Shown here: positions 18,401 through 27,310 of the stretch, in pieces
Layout of the letters: each line of letters starts with the position of its first letter
Numbering within the stretch: the stretch's first letter is position 1
Source: Bacteroidota bacterium
GTDB lineage: Bacteria; Bacteroidota; Ignavibacteria; UBA10030; BY39
NCBI GenBank assembly: GCA_030682385.1
Contig: JAUXOG010000133.1
Coordinates: 1 to 56,722, forward strand
Length of the DNA: 56,722 nt
Direction of reading: 5' to 3'
Notes under the pieces: model-generated
Databases searched by the model: none
The model's input: the letters and a program-made list of their open reading frames with translations, nothing else
What the model was told of the DNA's origin: nothing
Program-made: the position numbers and the translations under genes

Positions 18401-21400
18401 TTGAAGACACCACCAACGAATACAGGTTTTCAAGCAAAGGCTGAATACAAACCCAATCAGGTAATAGTAAAATTTAAGACAGAGATTCTATCCACCAAAG
18501 CATCATCAATACGATCTGATGCGAATGCAACTGTTGCGAAGAAATTTTCATTGACAAGAGCTGAGCTATGGAACCTATCGGGTGTAACAGTCGAGGATGC
18601 AATTTCGAGATATAAAGATGATCCGTCCATTGAATATATTGAACCCAATTACGTTGTTCATGCGATTGATAAAATTCCGAATGATCCATTTTTCACACAA
18701 TTGTGGGGAATGCAGAAGATCAGTGCACCGGCGGCGTGGGATAGAACCACCGGTACGAATATCGTCATTGGTGTATTGGATACAGGAGTCGATCCCAACC
18801 ATGAAGATTTATCGACAAACATTTGGACGAATCCGGGAGAAGTAGCGGGCAACGGAATTGATGATGACGGTAACGGGTACATAGATGATGTGTATGGATG
18901 GGATTTTTTTAATAATGATAACAATCCATATGATGATAACGGACATGGGACACATGTTTCCGGGACAATCGCTGCTATAGGTAACAACGGTAAAGGTGTG
19001 GTAGGAGTATGTTGGTCAGCCAAGATCATGGCGTTAAAGTTCTTAAGTGCCGGGGGTAGTGGTTATACAGATGGTGCAATCAGTGCGGTGGAATATGCAA
19101 CGATGATGAACGCACGACTAACAAGTAACAGTTGGGGCGGAGGTGGATACTCACAAGGGCTGTACGATGCGATCCAGGCGGCAGGAAACGCCGGAGTACT
19201 TTTTGTTGCCGCAGCCGGAAATAGTTCAATGAATACAGACATCAACCCCAATTACCCGTCGTGCTATGACCTAGGTAACATTATTTCTGTAGCATCAACA
19301 ACATCGGATGATCAGATGTCATCGTTCAGCAATTATGGTTTGCTTACTGTAGATTTAGGAGCGCCCGGTTCCAATATTTACAGTACATTACCGGGAAACA
19401 ACTACGGCAGTTACAGTGGAACATCTATGGCAACGCCTCATGTTGCTGGAGTTGCAGGTTTGGTCTTATCGCTTAATTCTCACCTAGGTGGGTCAGATGT
19501 TAAAAATATCATTTTATCATCTATCGATCCAATTTCAGCGCTTGCAGGAAAAACAGTTACTGGGGGTAGACTCAATGCTTTTCAAGCATTGCAAAACACT
19601 CAAACTTGGATTAATGTTGAACCGCTCAGTGGTGTTATCCCTCCGGGCAGTTCAGCCGACCTGACAGTAACGTTCGATGCTACAGGATTATATGGAGGCG
19701 ATTACAATGCAAATATTTTGATTATAAGTAACGATCCTGATGAAGATACAGTTTCAGTTCCTGCTCATCTGCACGTAACGGGTGCACCTGATATTGCTTT
19801 TTCTGATACTGTAATGGATTATGGTAATGTGTTCCTTGGAGGAGCTTCGAGGGATACTCTGATTGTTTCAAATGTAGGAACCGACGTATTGACGGTAAGT
19901 AACATCAGTAGCGATAACAGTGATTATACAGTTGATATCACTAGTTTCAGTCTGAATCCTAGACAGCAACAAAAAGTTATCGTAACATTTACACCAACTA
20001 ATGTAGGTTTAAGTGAAGGATCATTAACTATCACAGGTGATGACCCTGATGAACCGATTGTAACAGTTGGATTAAGAGGTGTCGGTATTCTACCTCCAGA
20101 TATTGATGTTAAACCTGAATCACTTTTTGCTGATTTATTAACTGGCCAGACAAGGGTAGATACTCTAACGATCTATAATAATGGATTTAGTAATTTGAAT
20201 TTTAATATTTCTATTAAAACAACAGAATTGCTACAAAAACATACGGCAATCAATACAGAAATAAATAATGGAAATGTTAATCAAGCAGATATTCGTACTG
20301 AACAAAAGGTAAATAGAGAACCTACATTAAATGAAACTTCGCCGACTTCGAGCACGAGTAGAGCCGCTGGTGTTTATAGTGGAGATTATTTACAATTTGG
20401 AATAAGCGACTATGGCGAGATTATGCCTTTCCGGTATCCAATCGGTAATGAACATTTGGCAGTTGGCGCATGGATATCTGGTTACACGATTGCTTACAGG
20501 ATTGGCGGTTATGATAATATCAGATACGCATCTTATGATTACCGAAGTGGTATTATTCCTCTGTCATATACAGAAATAGTGAATGATCCATATCAGGTAA
20601 TTGTAAAGGTTGAAGCGCGAACAAGCGATGGGTATTTAAAAATCACTCGATTGTTTACTTTCACACGAAGTGATAAATATATTAATGTTAAAACGACACT
20701 TGAAAATGTTTCTGGATTATTATTAGAAGATATTGTATTTAAAAGTTATGCTGATTGGGATGTGGATGGTGACTACGGGGATGACAATTGGAACTATGAT
20801 ATGTCCCGGAATATGATATACGCATACGATATTAAATACACAACTATAGCAAGCAAGCAAACACCCGATGCGATGGATATTGATGGTTGGGGTGATTTTC
20901 AATCTAGAACAACGATAGTTAATTATCCAACAGGACCCGTATATAATTATGACGGATTGGAATTATTGCATTATAATTTAGGAAATATAGGAGGTGGCAC
21001 ATCAAAAGAAATTATTAATGCCTTTGGGGCGGGTGAAAATTTAACTGATCTACAAAGTGTAATTGACAGGGGTTTAAGAATTTCAGATTGGTTAGCCGTC
21101 AATCCTTTAATCGGGTTTGTTTCTCCGCAGGATAGTTTAAAATTAATTGTTCAATTCGATGCCTCTGGATTAAATGGAGGAAATTATTATGCAAATATAT
21201 TGATTTCGAGTAATGATCCTGACGAAGACACAGTAATCGTTCCAGCACATTTACATGTAACAGGTGCATCTGATATTGCTCTTTCGGATACATCAATTGA
21301 TTTTGACACAGTTTTCGTTAGTGTTACTCACCGGGACACACTTACAGTATCGAATGTGGGGACGGATGTGTTGAATGTGAGCGACATTACATCAGATAAT

Positions 21401-24400
21401 AGTGATTATACAGTTGATATCACTAGTTTCATTCTGAATCCTAGGCAACAACAAAAAGTTGTTGTAACATTCACGCCAAATAATTTAGGTTTAAGTGAAG
21501 GATCATTAACTATCACAAGTGATGACCCTGATGAGCCAATAATAACAGTTGGGTTACGAGGTGTTGGAGTTGAACCACCTGATATTAATGTAACACCCGA
21601 TTCATTATTTGCAGACTTGTTGACAGGACAAACGGAAGCTCAAACATTAACCATTAGTAATGCTGGTGCAAGTAATCTTCACTTTAATATATCTATTGCG
21701 TCTGCGTCTGGGAATAAAGCATCTAATTGCGTTGCTTCATATACACTCCCTTCTATAAAGATAGATGCTTTGAAAATTTCTGGTATCGATAAGTCAGAGA
21801 ACGATAATAAATCGTTGTCCCATCAGGAACTCTACGCACAAAATATAACTGCTCAATTACAAGACATGACAGGTAAATACATAGGAATTACAAATTCCTA
21901 TTACTATTATGTCATCTCGAGTGATTTGAAAAATAGGGGTGCAACAATACGGAACGTGGTTTTTCCAATATCGACATTATTATTAGATAGTTTGGATGTC
22001 CTTTTTATTGATGATGCCATATCAGGTGCATCAACATCCGATTTAAGCAAGATTCGTAATTGGGTGCAAGCGGGAAATGCTTTAATTATCCAAGGTGATA
22101 ACAATTCATCAATGTCGAACATTAATGCTTTACTTTCAGGAACGGGTATTCAAGAAACAAGTTTGGGAACATTTTATGATGCAATACTGACAAATATATT
22201 ACCGCACGATATAACGCGAAATGTGGACACAATAGCTGCGTGGGCGTATGGTTCGTATTGCACAGTTACTTTACCTGCCCAAACTCTTGTATTTGATAAT
22301 GTCGGTCGTACGCATGTTGCTGTGTCGAATCTTGGCTTAGGTAAAGTCATTGCTGTTGGAAATGAATTCAGTGAGGATTGGAACCTGTCGGGTGGTGATA
22401 CCCGGTTGCTTGCAAACCAAATGGTTGACTGGTTAGTAGGTGGATGTGATTTTCTTAGTGTAGTGCCAACTTCAGGAACAATTGCGCCGGGTAATTTAAT
22501 GGATGTTTCAGCAACATTCGATGCAACAGGTATGGATGGGGGCAATTATTATTGTATGCTTGAAATTTACAGTAACGATCCTGATGAAGATACTGTTACA
22601 GTTCCAGTACACCTGCACGTAACTGGTGCACCTGATGTATCGATATCGGATACGGTTTTAAACTTTGATTCTTTATTTATTGGTTTATCAAAGCGTGATA
22701 CATTAATTGTTACCAATGTTGGCACAGATATCTTAAATGTATATTCTATAACTTTAGATAACACTGATTATGCATTAGATACTACACACTTCAGTTTAAT
22801 GCCAAGACAGAATCAGCCCATTATCGTAACTTTTACACCGAATAATGTAGGGATAAGCGAGGGAACTTTAACCATAACAAGTAATGATCCTGATGAAGAG
22901 ATATTGGAAGTGGATTTATTTGGTGCGGGAACTGAACCGCCTGATATTGCAGTGACGCCTGATTCGCTGAGTGCAGATTTGTTTACCGGAGCGACGACAA
23001 CTCAGACGTTGACGATCAGTAACACAGGCACGAGTGATCTACACTTTAATACTGAGATTAACTTTCGAATATTGATTGTATTAAGTCAGGAGAAAAAAGC
23101 GGCAATAGGCTTTTATGCTGATCAAAATAGAATAGGCTCAACTAATCAGCTTCCTCACTCGTTTATAATTCCAGATAAAAAGAGTGAGCGTAAATTAGCT
23201 ATAGGAGATGTTTTGGGAACATACTACAATTTCCCCTATGCTAATACAGGTATAGCATGGGTAGGTAATGATTTGTATGTGGTGGATTGGGGTGGAAGCA
23301 TGTTACGTCGTTATAATACTAATACTCAACAAGTTGTCGCAAGTTATAGTATTCACCCCTCACCGTATGGCATAGCGTGGGATGGACAGTACCTATGGAT
23401 TGGAAATGGTTCTGGAAACATCTATGGATACAATTTGAATGGGAATCTTGTCGGTTCCTTTAGTACACCGTTTTATGATTATCCTGCGTTGGCATGGGAT
23501 GGACAATATTTTATTGTTAATCGAGCGTTTAGTAATTCTCCAACATTTTATCGTATAAATTACTCTGGAGTGATTATTGAATCATTCTCTTCCTCATATT
23601 CAAGCATTATAGACCAGACTGTATGGGTGCCTTCTCATCTTGATGGTGAGTTGTGGGGAAACAATCCTAACAATGGAAGTATTCTTCAATTAAAGCTACA
23701 AAGTGGTATAGCTAGTGTTATTCAATCATTTCCATTTTATGACAACGATTTTTCATACACTCTTGGTCATAATGGGACAGATTTATGGTGGAGTGATTGG
23801 AATGGTCCATTATTTCAAATTGATGATGGCATTCAAGAGTTGCGTTGGTTGAGTGTGAATCCAATCAGCGGGACGGTTCCAGCAAGTTCTGCAGTGAATG
23901 TTGATGTTTCGTTTGACGCAACAGGTTTAATTGGTGGCGACTACTATGCCGACATCATAATAAAAAGTAACGATCCAGATGAAAATCCAGTAATAGTTCC
24001 TACTCATCTACATGTAACCGGCGTTCCAGATATTAGTATTTCGATTGATACTTTAAAGTTTGGTTCTGTATATGTTGGTACAACACAAACGCAATCATTA
24101 GATGTATTTAATCAAGGCACGGATACATTAATAGTTAGTGAGGTAACTTCAAATATAAGTAATTATTATTCACATCTGACTAATTTTAAAGTTTTACCGG
24201 GATCTCAGCGTGATATTTTGGTGTCATTTACACCGAACACTATCGGAAGTATTGATGGAATTCTTTCTTTTGCGAACAATGACCCTGATGAGCCTTTGGT
24301 GTATATTTATCTTGCTGGAAAAGGAATCACTCCTCCGGTTATTAATATAAGTCCCGATTCAATGTTCATAAAAATGAGTATTGACGATAGTTCAGCAAGG

Positions 24401-27229
24401 ATACTAACGATCGAAAATTCTGGAGGGAATTCTCTAAATTATTCTTTACTTATTTTGGCAGATGATTCAAATCTAAAATTTTCTTCACTATTCTCTCAAG
24501 CTTCTACTCAATACACAATTCCTTTGCGTATCGAAGACTATGTCGGGTATTCTGGCGTCGTCGAGTTTGGCATTCATCCTGCAGCCTCGTATGGTATTGA
24601 TCCTCATTTAGGTGAATCCGAAATATTCCCTCCATTTCCTTTAACATTTGATGCGAGATTAATTGATCTCCCCGGTAGAAACAATTTGGGTATGGGAACC
24701 TGGCGCGATTTGAGAACATCAATCACCACTACACAGGTTGATACATATCTTGTTAAGTATCAACCAAGTGAAAATAGTTTCCCAATGAAATTAACTTGGC
24801 AGAATAATCTTATTGATTATGTCGGTCGATCTAAGCTTATAGATACAAGAGGTGGGCAGATAGTTAATATCGATATGCTAAGCTCAACAAGTGTTACTAT
24901 CACGGATTCAGAAATAGATAGTTTGTACATTATTACAACAGGTAGAGGTATATTGCCTGATTGGATTAAAGTATCACCAACTTTTGGAACTTGTCCTCCA
25001 AGTGAAACTCACGAGGTTACCATAAGAGTAAACTCAAAGGGTCTTAATAGCGACATTTATTCTGCTTATCTAAAAATTAACAGTAACGATCCAGTTAGAC
25101 CAAGTATAACGTTTCCAGTTACTTTGGAAGTTAAATCGCCTATAGTAACCGTGGCTACAGATTCTATCGTCATCAACCTCGATCAAGGGATAAGTACAAC
25201 ACAGACTATTACACTTGGTAATGTCGGTGAGGGGGATTTATTATTTGAAGTAGTAAACACATTTTCTGTACCTGTACAAAAGGAAAAATTGACTGGAGAT
25301 AGAGATATTGATGCTCAAAATTTATTATCTCTAATCGAACCGCCACAACCCGGTACGCATGCGGAGCGTAATTTAAAAACTTTACAATTAATACGAAATT
25401 CAGGTGAGTTAATTTTCTCAGATGATATGGAAAGCGGTATAAATGGTTGGACTACAGTAGCTCTAACCGGTCAAGACCTCTGGCATTTAACTCAATCAAA
25501 CTATAACAGCCCGAACAAGAGCTGGTGGTGCGGTATTGCTTCACAAGGCAATTATTTTAACGGACAGCGAATAAATAATGCGCTTATTTCTCCTCCTATA
25601 GATTTACGTGGGCGGACATCCGCTACCCTCGAATTTTTTGAGTATTACCACACAGAGCATAATTATGATCGATGTATGGTCGACGTCTCTACTAATGATG
25701 GCGAAAGCTGGGAACAACTCAGAGGTGATTTCTGGAATGCACCATCCGGACTTAGTGGTGGTTGGGTTTTAAGTAGTTATCAATTAACGCCATACATCGG
25801 AAATATTGTCAAGCTCCGATTCTATTTTGATACTGGTGATCATTATAATAACAGATTTCCAGGTTGGTGGATCGATGATGTTCTTGTCCACGGTTTAGGT
25901 GGTTGGTTGACTGTAAATCCCACAAGTGGAAGAGTTTTACCAAATACTAGTATAGATATAACAGCTAATGTCGACGCTACTCGACTATATGATGGCGAAT
26001 ATTATGCGAACATCGTGATTAATAACAACGATCCCAATAACCGGAAAAAGACCATTCCATTACGTCTTACAGTTAATCCAGAAAAAGTTATCTCATTACG
26101 AGTAGCAAGTGGATGGAATTTGTTGTCCGTTCCGTTAACAGTTGAGGATTTCAGGGCGCGTATTCTCTTTCCTGATGCATCTTCCGCGGCATTTGGTTTT
26201 GAGGGACGTTATCGTGACTTTCAGACTCTCGAAAATGGGAAGGGTTACTGGATAAAATTTTTATCCGAACATACTGTTCCTATCAGAGGTATTCCTATTA
26301 TTGAAGATACGATTGACGTATTCGAAAAATGGAATATTATCGGAAGTAATACTTACCCTGTTGCGATAAGTGATTTAGTTACTGTACCTCCACTTACAAT
26401 ATTATCTAATTTCTTCGGATACAAAAACGTATCTGGATATTTTAATCCCGATACTCTGGTACCTGGCAATGGATATTGGGTAAAGTTTAGCCACGCGGGT
26501 CAGATTATATTGAGATCGTTTAGACCTCCAGGGTTATCATCTCCAGTCTTGACGAAATCAATCAATATAGAGGACATGAATTATCTGTTGATTGAGGATG
26601 CAGACGGTAGAAAGCAAAAATTGTATTTTGCAATGAAGTCTGATGACATCAATCTGGAACGATACGAACTTCCCCCCTTATCACCCGCAGCCGATTTTAG
26701 TGTTCGCTATAGTTCAAATCGTAATCTTGAATTATTAGATGGTAATGTCCCTCAATTTTTTCCAATCCTTATTTCTAATGCAAAATATCCGCTGAAAGTC
26801 TATTGGGACTTGCAAACGGAAATTAGCAATGTAGCGATCAAATTTGGCAACCAAGAAATTCTATTGGAACACAACGACTCAACCAACATTACTAATCCCG
26901 ATTTGGTTGTTAAGTTAATAGTTAGGGCGACAGTTGCTATTCCAAAAGAGTTTGCACTTGAGCAAAATTATCCAAACCCGTTCAACCCGACAACAACCAT
27001 TAAATATGCTCTACCCGATGAAGCAAAAGTAACTATCAACATATTTAATATATTAGGTCAGAAAGTTGAAACTCTTATCGACGACATCCAATCAGCTGGA
27101 TATAAGGACATCAAATGGAATACAAAATCACTTGCAAGTGGAATTTACTATTACCGTCTTGAAGCAACAAGTGTGAATAATCCAAGTCAGAGGTTTATTC
27201 AAATACGGAAAATGATCCTCTTGAGGTAA
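15464..27229 (+). CDS. Giant secreted protein with M6 metallopeptidase and S8 subtilase domains, repeated linker cassettes and T9SS sorting domain
   Basis: A protein of 3921 residues in one unbroken frame. Signal peptide: about 1-27. M6 (immune inhibitor A-like) metallopeptidase: about 60-460, zinc motif HEAGH at 257-261 followed by FGLPDLYD. Subtilase with an I9-like propeptide: about 990-1380, triad Asp1106 (LDTG), His1161 (GHGTH) and Ser1321 (GTSMATP). The remaining domains include one after M6 (about 530-755), a glutamine-amidotransferase/ThuA-like one (about 2110-2320), a propeller-like repeat region (about 2540-2790), a MAM/choice-of-anchor J-like region (about 3290-3480), and a GWNLLSVPL-type domain (about 3550-3690). 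Between them sits a cassette of about 200 residues with DATGL-GG-Y, SNDPDEDTV, HLHVTGAPDI, SNVGTDVLNV, VTFTP and LTIS, resembling ASH/choice-of-anchor D folds. The C-terminus is a sorting domain from about 3829. Likely a cell-surface protease. Processing into several chains is possible. Confidence 0.9.
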   Translation: MSKINFNLIKFFFISIISVIFCVNSFSSIPPHPRVDSLIQEGKIALPYHLDKKAEASARGINGTTPFVEGFRPYEVPKGKKSTTFKAIAILVRFSDNPSQVAESYFDNLLYGTSGNTMRTYFTEVSYGQLDIVTVNLPSSIGWLNMPQTYSYYVNGNNGFGSYPQNAQKLTEDAVAAANATVDFSQYDNNSDGYVDALFIIHTGQGAEYTGNPNHIWSHKWQTSTPQLVDGVYAYVYSMEPEYWATPGDMTCGVYAHEAGHSIFGLPDLYDYGRDSRGLGRWSLMASGSWSGTLGSSPAHPDAWSRYAMGFVTPTVVSTNVNDVNIPAVKDNPTIFKLWTNGSSSTEYFLVENRQKIGFDTYLRGDGLCIYHIDETQWGNDNQWYPGYTDYGHYKVALEQADGLWDLEKNINTGDTSDTYPGSTNNTIFSNSTIPNSKDYNFNNTSVSVTNISASGITMTANFSVEVLPPEIEVTPDSMFADLYSGDDTTQILTINNSGLGELAFNIVVEDITTIMKRLSSKPNSSLSSSAPIPLINISKGDVDTRIYPAMTLGSGGPDPYGYRWKDSDEPGGPAFNWMDVSSGTSINLSDDSYITGIPLGFNFNYYGTDYTTVNIMSNGWVSFNGYHFWYPPTVPYIEVFDPYLGCIVPFGKDLYPPTGNYIKYKTFGISPNRYFVVEYNNIPNFGGGENKTFEIIFFEGSNQIKFQYLTAPDDPNSIGIESPDQTMGMGNGGTGDLFISPTVVKNNYAIEFSSQPPWLTATPSSGVVPPSSSVNIDVKFSAIGKDGGEYDANIFIINNDPDEDTVRVPAHMHVTGAPNITLSDTAFDYDTVFIGVASQETLRVSNVGTDVLNVSNITSDQADYTVDITNFGLSPGQSQNVVVTFTPSVVGERVGTLTITSDDPDEGTVTVDLVGVGAEPPNIVITPTTMSSNLFTGEMETQTLTISNTGASNLTYNISLDYFGLASIDKVNVSVKQTLKTPPTNTGFQAKAEYKPNQVIVKFKTEILSTKASSIRSDANATVAKKFSLTRAELWNLSGVTVEDAISRYKDDPSIEYIEPNYVVHAIDKIPNDPFFTQLWGMQKISAPAAWDRTTGTNIVIGVLDTGVDPNHEDLSTNIWTNPGEVAGNGIDDDGNGYIDDVYGWDFFNNDNNPYDDNGHGTHVSGTIAAIGNNGKGVVGVCWSAKIMALKFLSAGGSGYTDGAISAVEYATMMNARLTSNSWGGGGYSQGLYDAIQAAGNAGVLFVAAAGNSSMNTDINPNYPSCYDLGNIISVASTTSDDQMSSFSNYGLLTVDLGAPGSNIYSTLPGNNYGSYSGTSMATPHVAGVAGLVLSLNSHLGGSDVKNIILSSIDPISALAGKTVTGGRLNAFQALQNTQTWINVEPLSGVIPPGSSADLTVTFDATGLYGGDYNANILIISNDPDEDTVSVPAHLHVTGAPDIAFSDTVMDYGNVFLGGASRDTLIVSNVGTDVLTVSNISSDNSDYTVDITSFSLNPRQQQKVIVTFTPTNVGLSEGSLTITGDDPDEPIVTVGLRGVGILPPDIDVKPESLFADLLTGQTRVDTLTIYNNGFSNLNFNISIKTTELLQKHTAINTEINNGNVNQADIRTEQKVNREPTLNETSPTSSTSRAAGVYSGDYLQFGISDYGEIMPFRYPIGNEHLAVGAWISGYTIAYRIGGYDNIRYASYDYRSGIIPLSYTEIVNDPYQVIVKVEARTSDGYLKITRLFTFTRSDKYINVKTTLENVSGLLLEDIVFKSYADWDVDGDYGDDNWNYDMSRNMIYAYDIKYTTIASKQTPDAMDIDGWGDFQSRTTIVNYPTGPVYNYDGLELLHYNLGNIGGGTSKEIINAFGAGENLTDLQSVIDRGLRISDWLAVNPLIGFVSPQDSLKLIVQFDASGLNGGNYYANILISSNDPDEDTVIVPAHLHVTGASDIALSDTSIDFDTVFVSVTHRDTLTVSNVGTDVLNVSDITSDNSDYTVDITSFILNPRQQQKVVVTFTPNNLGLSEGSLTITSDDPDEPIITVGLRGVGVEPPDINVTPDSLFADLLTGQTEAQTLTISNAGASNLHFNISIASASGNKASNCVASYTLPSIKIDALKISGIDKSENDNKSLSHQELYAQNITAQLQDMTGKYIGITNSYYYYVISSDLKNRGATIRNVVFPISTLLLDSLDVLFIDDAISGASTSDLSKIRNWVQAGNALIIQGDNNSSMSNINALLSGTGIQETSLGTFYDAILTNILPHDITRNVDTIAAWAYGSYCTVTLPAQTLVFDNVGRTHVAVSNLGLGKVIAVGNEFSEDWNLSGGDTRLLANQMVDWLVGGCDFLSVVPTSGTIAPGNLMDVSATFDATGMDGGNYYCMLEIYSNDPDEDTVTVPVHLHVTGAPDVSISDTVLNFDSLFIGLSKRDTLIVTNVGTDILNVYSITLDNTDYALDTTHFSLMPRQNQPIIVTFTPNNVGISEGTLTITSNDPDEEILEVDLFGAGTEPPDIAVTPDSLSADLFTGATTTQTLTISNTGTSDLHFNTEINFRILIVLSQEKKAAIGFYADQNRIGSTNQLPHSFIIPDKKSERKLAIGDVLGTYYNFPYANTGIAWVGNDLYVVDWGGSMLRRYNTNTQQVVASYSIHPSPYGIAWDGQYLWIGNGSGNIYGYNLNGNLVGSFSTPFYDYPALAWDGQYFIVNRAFSNSPTFYRINYSGVIIESFSSSYSSIIDQTVWVPSHLDGELWGNNPNNGSILQLKLQSGIASVIQSFPFYDNDFSYTLGHNGTDLWWSDWNGPLFQIDDGIQELRWLSVNPISGTVPASSAVNVDVSFDATGLIGGDYYADIIIKSNDPDENPVIVPTHLHVTGVPDISISIDTLKFGSVYVGTTQTQSLDVFNQGTDTLIVSEVTSNISNYYSHLTNFKVLPGSQRDILVSFTPNTIGSIDGILSFANNDPDEPLVYIYLAGKGITPPVINISPDSMFIKMSIDDSSARILTIENSGGNSLNYSLLILADDSNLKFSSLFSQASTQYTIPLRIEDYVGYSGVVEFGIHPAASYGIDPHLGESEIFPPFPLTFDARLIDLPGRNNLGMGTWRDLRTSITTTQVDTYLVKYQPSENSFPMKLTWQNNLIDYVGRSKLIDTRGGQIVNIDMLSSTSVTITDSEIDSLYIITTGRGILPDWIKVSPTFGTCPPSETHEVTIRVNSKGLNSDIYSAYLKINSNDPVRPSITFPVTLEVKSPIVTVATDSIVINLDQGISTTQTITLGNVGEGDLLFEVVNTFSVPVQKEKLTGDRDIDAQNLLSLIEPPQPGTHAERNLKTLQLIRNSGELIFSDDMESGINGWTTVALTGQDLWHLTQSNYNSPNKSWWCGIASQGNYFNGQRINNALISPPIDLRGRTSATLEFFEYYHTEHNYDRCMVDVSTNDGESWEQLRGDFWNAPSGLSGGWVLSSYQLTPYIGNIVKLRFYFDTGDHYNNRFPGWWIDDVLVHGLGGWLTVNPTSGRVLPNTSIDITANVDATRLYDGEYYANIVINNNDPNNRKKTIPLRLTVNPEKVISLRVASGWNLLSVPLTVEDFRARILFPDASSAAFGFEGRYRDFQTLENGKGYWIKFLSEHTVPIRGIPIIEDTIDVFEKWNIIGSNTYPVAISDLVTVPPLTILSNFFGYKNVSGYFNPDTLVPGNGYWVKFSHAGQIILRSFRPPGLSSPVLTKSINIEDMNYLLIEDADGRKQKLYFAMKSDDINLERYELPPLSPAADFSVRYSSNRNLELLDGNVPQFFPILISNAKYPLKVYWDLQTEISNVAIKFGNQEILLEHNDSTNITNPDLVVKLIVRATVAIPKEFALEQNYPNPFNPTTTIKYALPDEAKVTINIFNILGQKVETLIDDIQSAGYKDIKWNTKSLASGIYYYRLEATSVNNPSQRFIQIRKMILLR

Positions 27230-27277
27230 CTATTCGCTCTACTAACAACCATCTCCCGAGGTTGAGTGGGTTAATAA

Positions 27278-27304
27278 AAGCCCCGGCTAAAAAAGCTGGG
27301 GCTT
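27278..27304. terminator. Bidirectional hairpin terminator
   Basis: A 10-bp stem (27278-27287 with 27295-27304, one G-T pair) with CCCC/GGGG core, followed by CTTTTTC on the plus strand and preceded by TTAATA. It separates the giant gene from the convergent DUF5916 gene. Confidence 0.8.
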
Positions 27305-27310
27305 ACTTTT

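Noticed and set aside
15464-27229. Two or more fused genes through assembly error
   Set aside because: The frame is unbroken, there are no internal signal peptides or ribosome sites at domain borders, and the same linker cassettes run through the entire length. It remains worth checking with reads.
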